A stretch of DNA of 64,000 nucleotides. Origin: Ophthalmolycus amberensis. Lineage: Eukaryota; Chordata; Actinopteri; Perciformes; Zoarcidae. The notes beneath the pieces are model-generated. The model saw nothing but the letters and a program-made list of their open reading frames with translations. It searched no databases and was not told where the DNA came from. How positions within the stretch are numbered: the stretch's first letter is position 1; every line of letters begins with the position of its first letter. A program made the translations under genes and the position numbers. The stretch is taken from positions 256,001 to 320,000 of the forward strand of contig JAFEUB010000796.1 of NCBI GenBank assembly GCA_024529925.1. Reading direction: 5' to 3'. Positions 48,914 through 61,124 of this stretch are shown one piece after another.

Positions 48914-49621
48914 TAGGGTTGGGTATCGTTTGGGTTTTTTCCGATACCGGTGCTAAAACGATACTTTTAAAACGATACCGGTGCCTAAACGGTGCCTGAA
49001 CCGATACTTTTTTCTTCAAATTGAACAATATATTAACTGTTTAAAGTATACTATAAATATAAATAAATACAAAACACTTGGCTTCAAACTATAGCTTCAA
49101 ACTTTTTAACTGTGAACAATATATTAACTGTTAACAGTTTACAGTATACTTAAATAAATGTAAATAAATACAAAACACACACACACTCTGTACACACACT
49201 ACAGCTTCAAACTTCAGCAATTATTTTGCAGCAATATGAGCATATTTTCCTTCTCTGGCAAAATACGACACGTCTCATGACTTATTTTATTTTACCAGTT
49301 GGTGGCGGTAATGCGCCAATTCGTCGTTTGCCAACCGCCACTACACCTCAAAGGAGGAGAAGAAGAAGCTTTCGCGTGCCTGTGTTGTTGTGCTTATGAG
49401 CGGCAGCGCTAAGTACCCCGTTGTAATAATACTATGAGTGAGGAGCGGAGGACCGAGTCCTGCTGCCAGGACGGAGTCATCAGAGTAGTGTAAAAAAAGT
49501 ATTTCAATCGGCTCAAGCACCGAAAGGAGGCACCGAAATCTGCGTTACGTTTCGGTCCGGTAGGTACCGGACGTATAGGAACCGGTTCCATATTGGCACC
49601 GAGTTTCGGTACCCAACCCTA
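48914..49621. mobile_element. hAT element, non-autonomous, 708 bp
   Basis: The ends TAGGGTTGGGTATCG and CGGTACCCAACCCTA are inverted repeats with one mismatch. Identical 8-bp copies of GATAGGAG flank it (48906-48913 and 49622-49629). Subterminal CGATACCGGTGC-type motifs recur near both ends, as is usual for transposase-binding repeats in hAT elements. There is no transposase frame. A region of about 91 bases beginning TGAACAATATATTAACTGT is duplicated in tandem (49022 and 49113). Confidence 0.95.
49022..49213 (+). repeat. Diverged tandem duplication, about 91 bp
   Basis: The two copies share TGAACAATATATTAACTGT at their starts and CTTCAAACTT at their ends. The second has a CA expansion. It is internal to the 708-bp hAT element. 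Confidence 0.8.
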
Positions 49622-49629
49622 GATAGGAG

Positions 49630-50700
49630 GAGTCCTTTTTTACTCATGTACAGTAACTAATTATGCCTTTTATATCAAATCTCTATCCCACTAACCATGG
49701 AGCCAAAGGGCACTTACAGTATGTTAGGCGCTAGAAACCAAAAGCATGTGATGAAACACATGTCTAACCAAATAATTAATCCACCACATCAAATACAATA
49801 TGAAAGGATGCCAATAGTTCTACTCTCCTCGCCTGCACCTCAAACTGGAATGTGACGCACAACAAATTTAAATAAGTTGATAGAGTTCATCAACATGACA
49901 GGCAATTAGAGTGGCTCTGACCATGGGTTTGCTTGCTAAATGAGAGTAATTTAAGTGGTGGGAGCTATACATGCTATATAAAAGGGAGTGAGAGTTCTGG
50001 AGCTCCATCTCTGCTCCTGGACAGCCCTGAATTAAATATCCACAAAGTCCATTAGGCTAAACAGCCCGAGGAAAGACTTTGTCTCACCACAGAAAAATGA
50101 CAGTAAACTCAGGCAATCATGCCGCCAATCAATTATGCAAGAATTATATTTTTCTTCGACTGTGTAAAATGTCTTGTGTTAATTCCCCTAAGTATACAAT
50201 ACCCATTACTTTCGAGGGACGAATAAGTATGCATACCGTCTAAATGAGTGTTTCCCCAAAGATTTATCAGCCTCATGCTGCCAACTGAAATAAAAACAAC
50301 TGAGACTGAGTTGTGATTTTTCCATATCAACTGAAACTGCAGGGGCCACAGGCAAAGCTCGGAGGCACTCAGTTTTGATAACCTACATGGCTGTAAATCT
50401 AGTGATAGAAAACATCCCCAGAAACGAAGAAAACATCACGGTGTGCCAGTAAACTCTTTCATATAAGCTACAGAGAGTGGTCAGAGAAAAACAAGACGAT
50501 GAGACAGAAACAGAAGAGAGAGGTTGTGGCGTGAGGGTGGGGGTTGGCATTGACCTGACCTGTCTCGGCTATAGGCCTGTTGAGCCAGTGAATAGTCAAG
50601 TCCCTCAGGTCCCCATTGGGGCCCCAGATCTCTGATAATGACCTCTGTCTGGCCATGATTGTAGGAGACAGGTATTGACAGGCCTGTTGAACAGTGTCAG
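49630..50700. other. Unique stretch between transposons
   Basis: No gene is supported. Complex DNA near 49880-50100 (GGCAATTAGAGTGGC, GTAATTTAAG) may be regulatory. Minus-strand frames around 50468-50966 cross into the next transposon relic and are not genes. Confidence 0.45.
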
Positions 50701-50926
50701 TAGCTGTGTCCCAATCCAGCGGCTGCATCCTTCGGAGGCTGCATTTGTAGACAGAATGCGTCACAGCAGCTGCGACGAGGCTGTCCCATTTCGAAGACTT
50801 CTTCAATTGCAGCCGTGAAATGCAGCCTTTTTTTCCCAGATTCGGAGGATCCAACTGATGGATCCTTCACGGCCCAACATATCCCAAGATTCATTGCGTG
50901 CCAATGAAGACTTGATTGTAATCGAT

Positions 50927-51907
50927 ATGGCGACAAGTGAACCAGCAGCAGGAGATGCGGCAGCATTCACTTTTAAATGTATGTATTGGGTTTGAACTCA
51001 CTCGAATAGCTACCGAGACAAATGTTAAAACAAGAGACCTTATCACATCACATTTTTGCTAAAATTATCGGTTAAGTTACGTGACGGTAGAAACTGACAA
51101 GCTAACGTTACCGGGAGCCGCTGCGCTATTAACGGCAGCTAATCTGCCTGCATCCGAAGTTAGCCTTGGAAAGTAACTTTCAACGCCTTCACTTTCAAAC
51201 TTCATAGGTTGACTAATATCATACTGAGAATGTGATGATTTTATAGATAATTTATACTTCACATTATGTACATAAATGGACCAACGTGAGCTCAACGACA
51301 GGTCTAACGACAGCTTGTGAACCTGAAATATCACTTTCTAAGTCCAGTAACGTTTCAAACGTTGAGATTAACTACACGACTGAACTTGGTTATTTTGGTA
51401 CTTTTGTGTTGTGAAGCAAAACTAAATATACATTTTGTTATGTTTAGGGAGCCAGGAGCAAACGGCTCAGTTCATCAGGCTGAGGAGGTAGAACGATGGC
51501 CTCTTCACTCGGGCCAAAAATTCAGCAACCGTAGCTTGGAAGTACGGTAAGCCAGTAACGCTAGCTAGTCCATTTGTAATATTTCCATTTAACATGAGGT
51601 TACAGTGAAATTAGCTCTCATCCTATACAAAAGGCTTTACTATCAACCAATACTATTTATTTTTAAACCGAAAATAAGGCATCCACGTAATTGATTTCTA
51701 TGTGAATTTGTGTATATCCTGCTGTGTCGAATTTGTTAATCTTCTAAGTTTGCATCCTTGTGTTAACATTATTGATAACTATTTCTCACTATTTCTATTC
51801 TGATATCGTTTTATCTGTGTGATTCGGACAAAATGTCCCTGCAGGGGAGGGTGACTGCCTTGCAAGCAAATAAAAAATATAAGGATAACTTCTAGAAAAA
51901 ATATAAA
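50927..51907 (+). pseudogene. Broken Myb/SANT-like gene of a Harbinger element, three exon pieces
   Basis: Exon 1 (50927-50978) starts MATSEPAAG and ends FTFK at a GTATGT donor. Exon 2 (51448-51546), after a TTTAG acceptor, supplies the tryptophan that completes FKW. After a one-base frame shift it reads FIRLRR, a stop, then DGLFTRAKNSATVAWK. Exon 3 (51845-51907), after CCTGCAG, reads VTALQANKKYKDNF, a stop, KKYK and another GTATGT donor. This follows the family pattern FKW..LI.LR...D.LFTG.RN.A..AW...VT..Q...KW.NLK.KYK. Such proteins bind transposon ends and help the nuclease enter the nucleus. The exon 2 to 3 phase does not fit cleanly, and two stops plus the shift show that it is dead. Family membership rests on my memory of the pattern. 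Confidence 0.72.
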
Positions 51908-52048
51908 GTATGTTACTGCAAGAAAAACACGTTTGCTAACATTTATTTTGCTGCTGTTGTTTTTGTTAACTGTCTTGATTGATTTAATCTGCCTTAGTAT
52001 TGCAAGTATCCAGGCTCTTTTCTCTACTAGAAATATTCATTGATAAAT

Positions 52049-52059
52049 AAATATATATG

Positions 52060-52099
<40 letters not shown>
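52049..52099 (+). repeat. Compound (AT)n(GT)n microsatellite
   Basis: AT units pass into about fifteen GT units. It lies inside the right part of the Harbinger-type relic, so it grew after insertion or came with the element. Confidence 0.92.
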
Positions 52100-52102
<3 letters not shown>

Positions 52103-52300
52103 TTTATTTACAAGAACTATAAATGATTGAAAATGAGTTATTTAACACAACAACTGATTGAGTTATTGACTGATTAGTAATTTAGAAAAACAATATTATG
52201 AAAAAGAACTATGAATGAATTATTGAATATATGATTGGTGACAGGCAAACAGGAAATCCTCCGTAGATCAGACCAGTTCAGCCGGATTGGGACTCAGCTA

Positions 52301-55300
52301 GTGAGGTGCCAATAATCAGTGTGGTCAGTGTGTTAATAATAAGTAGAGGCCGATGTAAGCTGGCCAGGGACAGTGTCACTCTACGTACAGGTGAGTATGC
52401 AAACCTTTAAAACTAAAATGAAGACAGAGAAGAAAGACAATGAAAAAATCTTAACGATTATAAAATATAGTTTGATATTTCAACATATACGCAGACCCAC
52501 TGCATTCACAAACACACACTTACAAACAGTATGAATAATGTATTAATTCTGCATTAATTACAATCAGCAAGAAGCAATTTAGCGACAGATATTTACACAC
52601 TCACACATGCAGAAACAAGGCCTCTCACTCTTCCCTCTCTCCTTTTTAACTTCACTGACGTTAGTTCCTGATGATCCCCACCAGTGGTCCCCTCTTATAT
52701 TACATGCAACACAATCCAGCCTAACACACTAATTTGTTTTCTTTGGCTCTTTTTCTGTTTCGGTGTGTAACTGAGCCCTTGAATATATACAAATTTAATA
52801 GAGGTAATAGAATCATTATCAAATTCAAATCAATATAAATTTAGCCCCGGTCCCCATAAAAGGCAGCTATATTGAAATACAACACTGTCTGTGCTCATTC
52901 ATTCTTCCGCCTACAACTGACGCTTGCTGCCATCAAACATGAATTACCAGACAGGCACATTACAGCTAATAAGACTCTCACAAAACACCCTTTATTAATG
53001 CATGAGAGAGTCTTTGATCCTGGAGAAAGTTTCATATGGGAAAGGAGTAATCACCGTACCTCAGACAACACAATAAGATGCCTCCCATTACCTTGAAAGA
53101 GTCAACAATGTGTCTGAGGTCAAATCAGCCGGAGTCCGTACAGCACGTCTGTGAGGGGAGGGACAATACAAAGCTGCCATTGCCTTTTGTCATCTTCTAA
53201 AAAGTCTACTGGTGAATCAGTCAGGATTTAGTCCTATAAGCAAGCAGAACTGATTCATACAAGGATTGAATTAGTGAGGATTATATAGAGCAATAGAAGA
53301 TATTGCTTTTGCAGCACAGCGATGATCAATATTAGGCTGAAAAACCTTTAAATTCCAGTCTCAGCTGTGAAATTACCTAATGAGTATGCTTTATAGTGAA
53401 TAATGGATTGTTTGAGATTTTGCATATTGACAGTGTGGCAAAACAATTCTCGTGGAATAGCAGACCTAAAAATCTTAGATACACAGAAATACACAAAAAG
53501 ATAATTTTGCCAATATCTGTTATTTCGTAAGCATCAAACTCCAACATAAGTAATACCTTCTTGATCCTGTCAGCCACACGACGAAGTCTGTTTCCTGTAT
53601 ATTGAACACTGCATTTAGTTTGATAAACTCAAGGAAAGTTAACTTTCCTGATTTAGGAAACAATATTCTGAAAGTCTTTCCATCCTTTCAGCACACCTCT
53701 CAGTAACAGCATTAGACCCCCTCACAAATGATCCATTGGAGGACATTTTTGGTTCAACTTCTATTCCAATAATCTAGATTTTGACAGAGCCTGTCACATT
53801 ATAAAGTCTGAACATAGTTACAAGAATTGCAAATGATACCTGCTATGATTGAATTTTATTGAAGTGGTCAGCAAGTAGCTCATTCCCTGCAGAAAGCCCG
53901 AGGGCCTGAAGGTGGTCAGTGGGGAGCAGCTTCACAACACCTCACTACTGTATACCATACATGGTGAGAGGAAGGAAAAGCTCAGGAGAGGACATCCATT
54001 TGAGAGAGAGAGAGGTGCCACCACAAATGTACCTGATCTGACTATTTAAAACCAGTATAATATATCCACACTTCAGCTGGGATCCATTGCTTATCCTCCA
54101 TCATGGTATATATGACTTGCATGCACAAGCAATACACACAAATGCAGTCATTGTAAAAAAGAGACGAAAAAACAAAATCCCCTTCTCTTTTAGATGAATC
54201 AGGCAGCCTAGATACAACTCATTCCAAATGTTTAAACAGGAAACAAAACATACAATTTCTGAAATAAATGTTATTAATTGTGCTATCTTCAACATTTAAT
54301 GAAATCAGCAAAATCATACTAAAAAAATTTCCAGATAAAACTCATATACAACACCTGATCAGTTGACACATTGAACCGAGCAGAAATTAAAAAGAGATTA
54401 TTCACAGACAACTGATTTTTCTCTAACTTGAATCCAAAGCTTTCACTGAGCATGTGAGAAGTGTTTTTTGACCCCTACTGCAGAAGCATGCTAATCAACC
54501 TAAGGGGCAGGGGTCAAGTCTGGACAGAGACGGCATCCCAAACCGGCCACAACAATTGCAGGAGAACATCTGCTCTCTGTGCGTCACACAAAGCTGTCCC
54601 CTCGGAGCCCCTCAAGAGCCTGGGAACAGCTCAAAGTCAAGGGCAGCCTCTGCAGCCCAAATGCTGACTGGACACACCAACGATCTCACAGTGCAAGGCA
54701 AACCGCCTTAGTGCTCATTGAAGTGTGCATTTTCATCAGGAGCGAATAAGAGTCCAAATTCATTGTCGGTTCCATTGTTGAATCTCATTTTATACCACAT
54801 CCGTAATAATTCATTTTTTCAAAAACAAACAAACTGCTGATTATTCTAGATATAAAGACATTTCGGATGGTGGCCCGCAATGATGGGAAAAAGGACTGGA
54901 ATGATAAGCTACAGGCTTTCCTCGTTCATGCAGGAGGCTACGGCCAAGCTGCTCAGGGGCAGGGCGTGGTACTCATTTTGAACATGAGTAACCTTTGAAT
55001 ATGCATGTGCTACATTACACATACGCCGCCCTGATGACAGGGAGTTCACCCCGATACACTTTCACTCACTTTTCTTGGCAGCCGAACAATATGCTTGAAA
55101 GGAAGCGTCAAATGATGTCAATAGTTGGATCAATACCCTGGGATGTCTCAGTTTTCCCTGCAGCAAATGAAGAGCATTATACAGATCCTCCTGGGCAGAG
55201 CTCTTACCACGATCCCAGGAGCTACAGTACGTACTGTATTGCTGCTGCGGAGGGACAGCTGATGTATGTCTCTTCTCCCAGACATCGCCACATGCGTGCC

Positions 55301-55630
55301 ACATTTCCCCCTGTCTGTCTAATGCACTGCTGATCTACACCTGCTGGGCCCAGGGTTGACTTGCATAGGTATACGCTGTTGGCTGACAGCATCAATCACT
55401 CAGCAAGCCTTATTATTGCCATTTAAAATACATTTAAAATGATTCACTGGAGCCACTGTCCAACCCCGTATGGACGCAATGATACTGATGCCCTACTGTG
55501 AAGAATGTTTCACAGCAGCGGTTCGGTTGGAAACAGCTGGGAACCTTTGCGCTTTATTTTTTTGTTTCTGTAAGTGAGCAAAAGTCATTTAACCAGCGCA
55601 TCATCAAAAATAAATAAATTAAATGTAGTT
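52301..55630. other. Unique stretch, nothing firm
   Basis: No gene is supported. A good donor-like CAG|GTGAGT occurs at 52388-52396, but the frame before it is short and has no ATG. The segment 54860-55000 is GC-balanced and complex. Frames at 54461, 54995 and 55062 have no recognised domain. Confidence 0.45.
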
Positions 55631-55890
55631 TGTTTTCCTCTTACAGACAACCCTGAATCCTGTCCCACTTTAACAGCATCTCAATGTCAGCTAGCCCGAC
55701 CAGCCCATTGTGGAGTAATCTAAAGACAAGACTGGGCTTCGGAGAACTGATACACGCTCCTGAGCTCTCAGGTGAGCTTAGTAATAGACACAGTCACTCT
55801 AATTCCCCTTCAATTCTCGCCTAAAATTGAAAGCTGCCAAATGCAGCCTTAATTACATACTACCAATCAGAGCTTAAGTGTAACCTTCTG
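55631..55890. promoter_or_regulatory. Complex block with ATTA cores (candidate enhancer)
   Basis: CTCTAATTCCCCTTC, CTAAAATTGAAAGC and GCAGCCTTAATTACATAC occur in repeat-free DNA of balanced composition. Regulatory function is inferred from texture and motifs. Confidence 0.25.
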
Positions 55891-55903
55891 CCCCCCCCCC
55901 CCC
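55891..55903 (+). repeat. Poly-C tract, 13 bases
   Basis: An uninterrupted C run directly after the candidate enhancer block. Confidence 0.85.
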
Positions 55904-58900
55904 AGCCCACCCTCACCAACATCCTCTCTTTTCCAGTCTCTCTCCCTCTCTGAGAGAAGAACGAATGCAGTGCATGTCCCTGAGGTCTAAACATATTTCA
56001 CCGGGGGAGTAAACAGGTCTCGAGAATATGAGATGGATATATTATGTATATATAGGAAGCAAGTGTGAGATTTAAGGAGCAACCTGCTTGGTCAGCACAG
56101 AGTGTGCTGAAAATGCAAGCAGATCAAGGAACAAGCAGGGTTATGGATATCCCCTAGCATGTAACTGGGCAAATTCTATTGACCCAAATTTAATTATTTT
56201 AGCCTCCACCCATTCCCTTTCCCCTTGCTGTCCCCTTTACATTGACATGCATCTCTTCATGTAAGATATGGTTCTTCATATCTGCACATCCAAACATATT
56301 TTTGCTAGTTCACACTTAAAGGCCTTATTACTATGCAAATCTGGTGATTTTGGTTTCTTCATAGTGCTAAAAGACATCACATACATTCATATACATTAAC
56401 ACAAATTCAAATCATTGGTCCTAAAATCGCTCTATTTGTCCTTCTGTCTTGCCGCCTCCAGTGAATTAAAGACATCTCCTCTGGGCGGACGGATAAAACA
56501 GGGAAGTCTGAAGGCAACCACAGTAGACGCGCAGCTATTTTCCATCCTCTCTAATCACATGATCAGGGTGTCGGCACCACATCCTCAGCGCAGGGAGGGG
56601 CCAAGCAGCACACAGCGTACCACCATTTTGTGTGGGTACCTGGCTCATTTGTTTGCCTGCATAAGTGTTAATATTTCAGAACAGGTCGAGTGTTATTTTT
56701 GACATGTTTCATTCAGTGCGTTATTATAACGGTAAATGTGATGGGGCGCGTTGCTAAAGGACCGTGAGCAGATGCTGCAGACAGAACATCACGGGGTATC
56801 AGTGTTCCCCGACTGCAGTCCATTCTGGATTTCATGTCGTGTATTTTCTTCCTCTCTCCTGTCTCCTGGCTGTGCTCCCGGCAGACCCCTCTCCTCCCTG
56901 CCATCCGATGTGTGAGGCGCATATGGTGCAGTGAAATTGCTGTCTGCGAGAGCATGCCTCTGCCTGTCCAGACTTCATCAGAGGGATTAAAGAATGGGAT
57001 GGGGGGAAAAAAATCAAAATAAAATGATGATAGCAGGGCCGTGGCTTTTCTCTCTCTCTTTTTTCTACACCACACACTCAACCCCCCTGCTCTGTTTTAA
57101 GTAGAGTGGAACATCAGATGACAGAGGAGGCTCTCTTGCTGGGGTGCAACGGTTGGCAGGGAAAGGTTGGCCGGTCGGTGAGCAGCACTGGGTTTATTTA
57201 GCTCTGACAAGGGCCAACTACAAAGGAAAACCAAATTACAGACAGCACTGGTCCTCCCTCGATCCAGCCACTGAAGTTCACTTAAAAGCTGCATCCAATT
57301 AAAAGAAAAGTGACTCAGAGGTGCAGAAGCAGCTTTCTTTTATGATTACTTAGCCATTCCTCTCTGATGTGTCCTCTTTTTAAAATAACATCAACAAACA
57401 AAAGACAAAATGTGTTGCAGCAGGCAGAATGAAGAGGTGGGAATGTGCACGCTGAGGTGGGGTGTTATATTCTCAGAGTTGTGGATTTGGGGGGCAAAGG
57501 AGAGAGGAGAGTGGTAAGATTGCAGGATATTAAGGAGTAATGGATGTAACACCAGGCCCCTATGACTAATTCCCATATGCTTTCATCATGGCTCGATATG
57601 GGACTGATCAAGGGAACAACCATTACTTGGTTTCCTAGTACTGTTATTACCAAGAAACAGTAAATAGTTATTGCTATGGCTATCATCCTGAAAGATGTCT
57701 TTTACAGAGCGAGTCAGGTTTTTCTTCCTATAATTAGTCATCAAATTACAGTGCATAACCTAAGTGGTAACTGTTAAAAATAATATTCTAATGATGCACA
57801 ATATTCTGTGCAAAATATACTCCATAAAAGTGTTCAGTTCTTAACAATACTTCCAAAACAGGAAAAAACGTTGTATCAACTTTAACAAGTTATATACGTT
57901 AAGACGTTAAGAAGGAAGAGAAGCTGGGCAGGAACTTACCGGTAACATTATTAGAAGCTAAATTTAAAGAAATCTTGAACGTATTTAGCTTGTGAAAATT
58001 CACCATAAAGATAAGGTCCATCTCAAACTGTGCATGCAGATGTGGTTTTATAGTGATCCTTAATTGAATCCTGAAGTAAATAGGGATTCGGAGATTTATT
58101 CTGGGATTTGACACCAGATCTGCCCTGTATTTGAGACAACAAAAAGGCAATCTTGACATCTTGCCCAACCTGCAGATAATATTTGTTGTTCAGAGACCGG
58201 CTTTCTTTTGTTCCAGGTTTTTATAAACCCAAGACACTTGAAATTTAAACCCAGTTCAAGAAATATTATTTGCCACAGGGCAAGGTAAATCTCTTGGCGG
58301 GGCCTTTCAAAGGGTTGCCCTGGGTTTGTTTACAATTGATCTTATTTAAAAGTGGATTTTTTTCTTTTACTTTTCAAAGACATACTTTCTGCCATGATCT
58401 TATAGGTCAAAGGAATGATGAATGTACTTTTACCAATTGGAGCAACAACAACAAAAAAAAAAGAGAAATAATCAGAAGACAATAATCCAGAAAGCCCTGT
58501 TGTGCCACTGGTTCTTCCCAGGTCTCCAACTTGCACATGTAAAATAGAAAACACATGCAAGATAACATCTCCAACTACAGCGGGAAAAAAAAGTTGAAGA
58601 AACATACTCCTGGTGAGAGAGCAAACAAATAAGATTTGAACTACATGAAAAATGTTCTTTCGGGTGATTTACTGAAATATGAGTTTCATCATAAAATATG
58701 GTGGAAAAAAACTTAAATCATACCTCTAATATGTGTGTGTGTGTGTTTGTCCATCTGTGTTCCACAGTGAAAAGGAGCCTATAAGCTGCATAAAACAGCT
58801 GTCTCTCTCGTTGTTTAGAGAAGCAGTTTACAATTTTCATCCACCCTTCTTCCACACAGGTAACAACTGACCTGACAACTGACCAACCTCCATAAAGCAC

Positions 58901-59167
58901 AGGGGGTTGAGAGGGGGTTGGGGAGAGGATGAGCACCCCTCTGCCTGCCCAACCAAACTCCTTCATCATTGACAATTATTCTCTTCAGACAAAATCTATG
59001 GTGTGAGTCAATAAATCATCATTAATCTCCATTCTGTTGATGGCCTTCAACATGTTTCAGTTTACTAAAACTTCAGCGGGGTCTCTCACATACAGGGAAG
59101 GCCAGGAAACAGGTGGAGAGGGATGGGGACTGTTGTTAGCCAGGGACTTTCCTCCAGGGCTGGGGGT
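55904..59167. other. Unique stretch, nothing firm
   Basis: No gene is supported. 56440-57010 is GC-richer and complex with CpGs (TCTGGGCGGACGGATAAAAC), and has overlapping frames without domains. The remainder is AT-rich. Confidence 0.45.
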
Positions 59168-59180
59168 GGGGGGGGGGGGG
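59168..59180 (+). repeat. Poly-G tract, 13 bases
   Basis: A G run preceded by GGGGGTGGG, so quadruplex-prone. Confidence 0.85.
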
Positions 59181-59378
59181 CTGCTCAGACAGGCCATGCT
59201 GGAGGAGGAGGAGGTCACAAGCTGCGGAGCTAGTTTAAAGCTTGCCGCTCCTGGGGAACAAGACGGACAAGCAGAGGGCACAGCAGCAGGGACGCCCCGG
59301 TAAAGACCCCTTCATCTGGACTACACCTGGGGGAGCCCACGGGCCACACAGCGCGACAACTCAGCACAGCAGCTATTT

Positions 59379-59380
<2 letters not shown>

Positions 59381-59421
<41 letters not shown>

Positions 59422-59428
59422 AGAGAGC
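59381..59428 (+). repeat. Compound (CA)n(GA)n microsatellite
   Basis: About nineteen CA units followed by five GA units. Confidence 0.93.
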
Positions 59429-60630
59429 ACTACGAGTTTTAAATGTGTAAAGCAGTGTGTGAACAGAACATTGGGCCCTTTTAACAAAATAAAACTGAAG
59501 AGTAAATTAATACAAGTAGTAACTTAGAAGGACAGCAGATAAAATATGGTAAATATTAGACAAACAAACTGCACTTGGGGAATATATTTGATAACATTGT
59601 ATGTGGTGGGTCACTACGGATAGTTAGCATAGGTAAAACTTTCATCTTTACTAGTCTCATATGAAACACCTACAACTCATATGTTTCACTGATTAAGGCA
59701 ATGAGTCTGAGAATGTGCAAAAAAAAGGTTTATAATTAAGCTTATACAGATATGAATACATTTAGCAACGAGTTGACTGTATTCCCTCTTGTATTGCTTC
59801 TTTTTGTATTAAGACTTTCAGCTTGAGTGTGCGTGTGTGTGTGTTTTATGTATTGTGGGACAAATGATCATATACCTTCTAGAAGTTCTCTTTTAAATTC
59901 TAATCTTGATTCATCTACTGTATAAACAGGGAAGTTTCCCCAATCATTTCAATTCACTGACTGCTATTTAAAAACTTGTTCCTAAAAAAAAAAGTAATTT
60001 TTAATTAATCATATATTTCAAGCCAACAAAAGCTGCTATGGTTTTTGCTATGAAACTTTTACTATTAGAACAGATTGAGGAAGCTCTGGCTGGACTGCAG
60101 CATGCTGACGTATAAGAGGGCCCAGGCCACTGCTAACATTTTAAATTACATCTCTGTCGATTGTGTCTTGCTTGAGCTTATGAGAGGGTCCCTGGGGCAC
60201 CTCCATTTTCCCAGAAACTTCCTCCAAGGCTCCTCAGGTTAACATGCCCAGTTTGACTATTAGATCAATAGTTGTAAATGACTTCATCACACCAAAGAGG
60301 CAACTTTCTGGACAGAATTGGTCCCACAGTTGCAACTTGACAGGCTTGTGCTGTGGGGAAGTCCAGTCAATCTAGTCACGTTACAAATCTAGTGTTTCTT
60401 CAAAAATGTAACACAGCGTAAGGAAAAATAAATGATCCAAATGGTTAACATCAGTGAGAGGGTTTCTTCTAAACAAAAATATATTTAGAAGATTTGAACA
60501 ACTTCCACAAATTGATTCTGACCCGAGTTTAGTTGCAGAGAGGGAGTGATGTGCTCAGCTACAGTAGCTGAGGGGAGAGGTGAAAAACCCCGTTGATATC
60601 ACATGGCCTTCCTGCACCTCTTTTGTTCTT
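59429..60630. other. AT-rich unique stretch, nothing recognised
   Basis: No gene is supported and no transposon ends were seen. Confidence 0.5.
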
Positions 60631-61111
60631 ACGGGATAAAGGGTGATGTCAGTTCACTCCCAAGCCTCCCTAAAATGCCCCCAAAGCTTGCCTGGCTCCT
60701 GAGTGGGAGTGTGTAATCGGTCCTGGCAGAGTGCTGGTTAATGGGGGGCACAGGGCCATGAGTTGGAGATGTATTCATGTGCGTGGTGTGGCGCCTGGAC
60801 CCAGGGTGACACTTCTTCATTCCCGCTGCCTCAGGCCAGGATTAGGATTGCGGCCAGCCTCACAAAGCCAGCCGTAATGCAAAATCATTTTCATATTAAC
60901 CTCGTCTCTCCTCTCTGGGCCTGACAGTGGACAGGCCTGCTCTCTTTGGTGCTCAAATTATCCTCAATTACTGGGGAAAGGCCAGGCGAGGGGACGTCAC
61001 CTAACCTTCACCATCTGTTAGGTTCAAAGCTTTAGCAGTCGGCCAGCCCGCCTGTCTCCTGCCTCCCCTGACCTTTCCTCCTCGGCCAGCTCCTGCTCCA
61101 TACGAAGTTCA
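60631..61111. promoter_or_regulatory. GC-balanced complex block (candidate regulatory)
   Basis: A long repeat-free segment includes GGTTAATGGGGGGCAC, GGATTAGGATTGCGGCC (with an OTX-type GGATTA core) and TCAAATTATCCTCAATTACT. The minus frame at 60629-60820 is short and has no known domain. Confidence 0.27.
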
Positions 61112-61124
61112 CCCCCCCCCCCCC
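61112..61124 (+). repeat. Poly-C tract, 13 bases
   Basis: An uninterrupted C run in a pyrimidine-rich segment. Confidence 0.85.

Larger units (their letters stand above)
50701..52300 (+). mobile_element. Harbinger-type DNA transposon relic, about 1.6 kb
   Basis: The ends TAGCTGTGTCCCAATCC (50701-50717) and GGATTGGGACTCAGCTA (52284-52300) are inverted repeats matching at 16 of 17 positions. The target duplication could not be fixed, because the palindromic TAGCTA border leaves TA or a lost 3-bp site as options. The body holds a broken, spliced Myb/SANT-like gene, one of the two genes carried by PIF/Harbinger elements, which supports the class. The nuclease gene is absent, so it depended on a partner element. 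A TA/TG repeat has expanded near its right end. Confidence 0.75.

Noticed and set aside
52388..52396. Donor-like CAG|GTGAGT
   Set aside because: The preceding frame is short, lacks an ATG and follows a stop; chance match.
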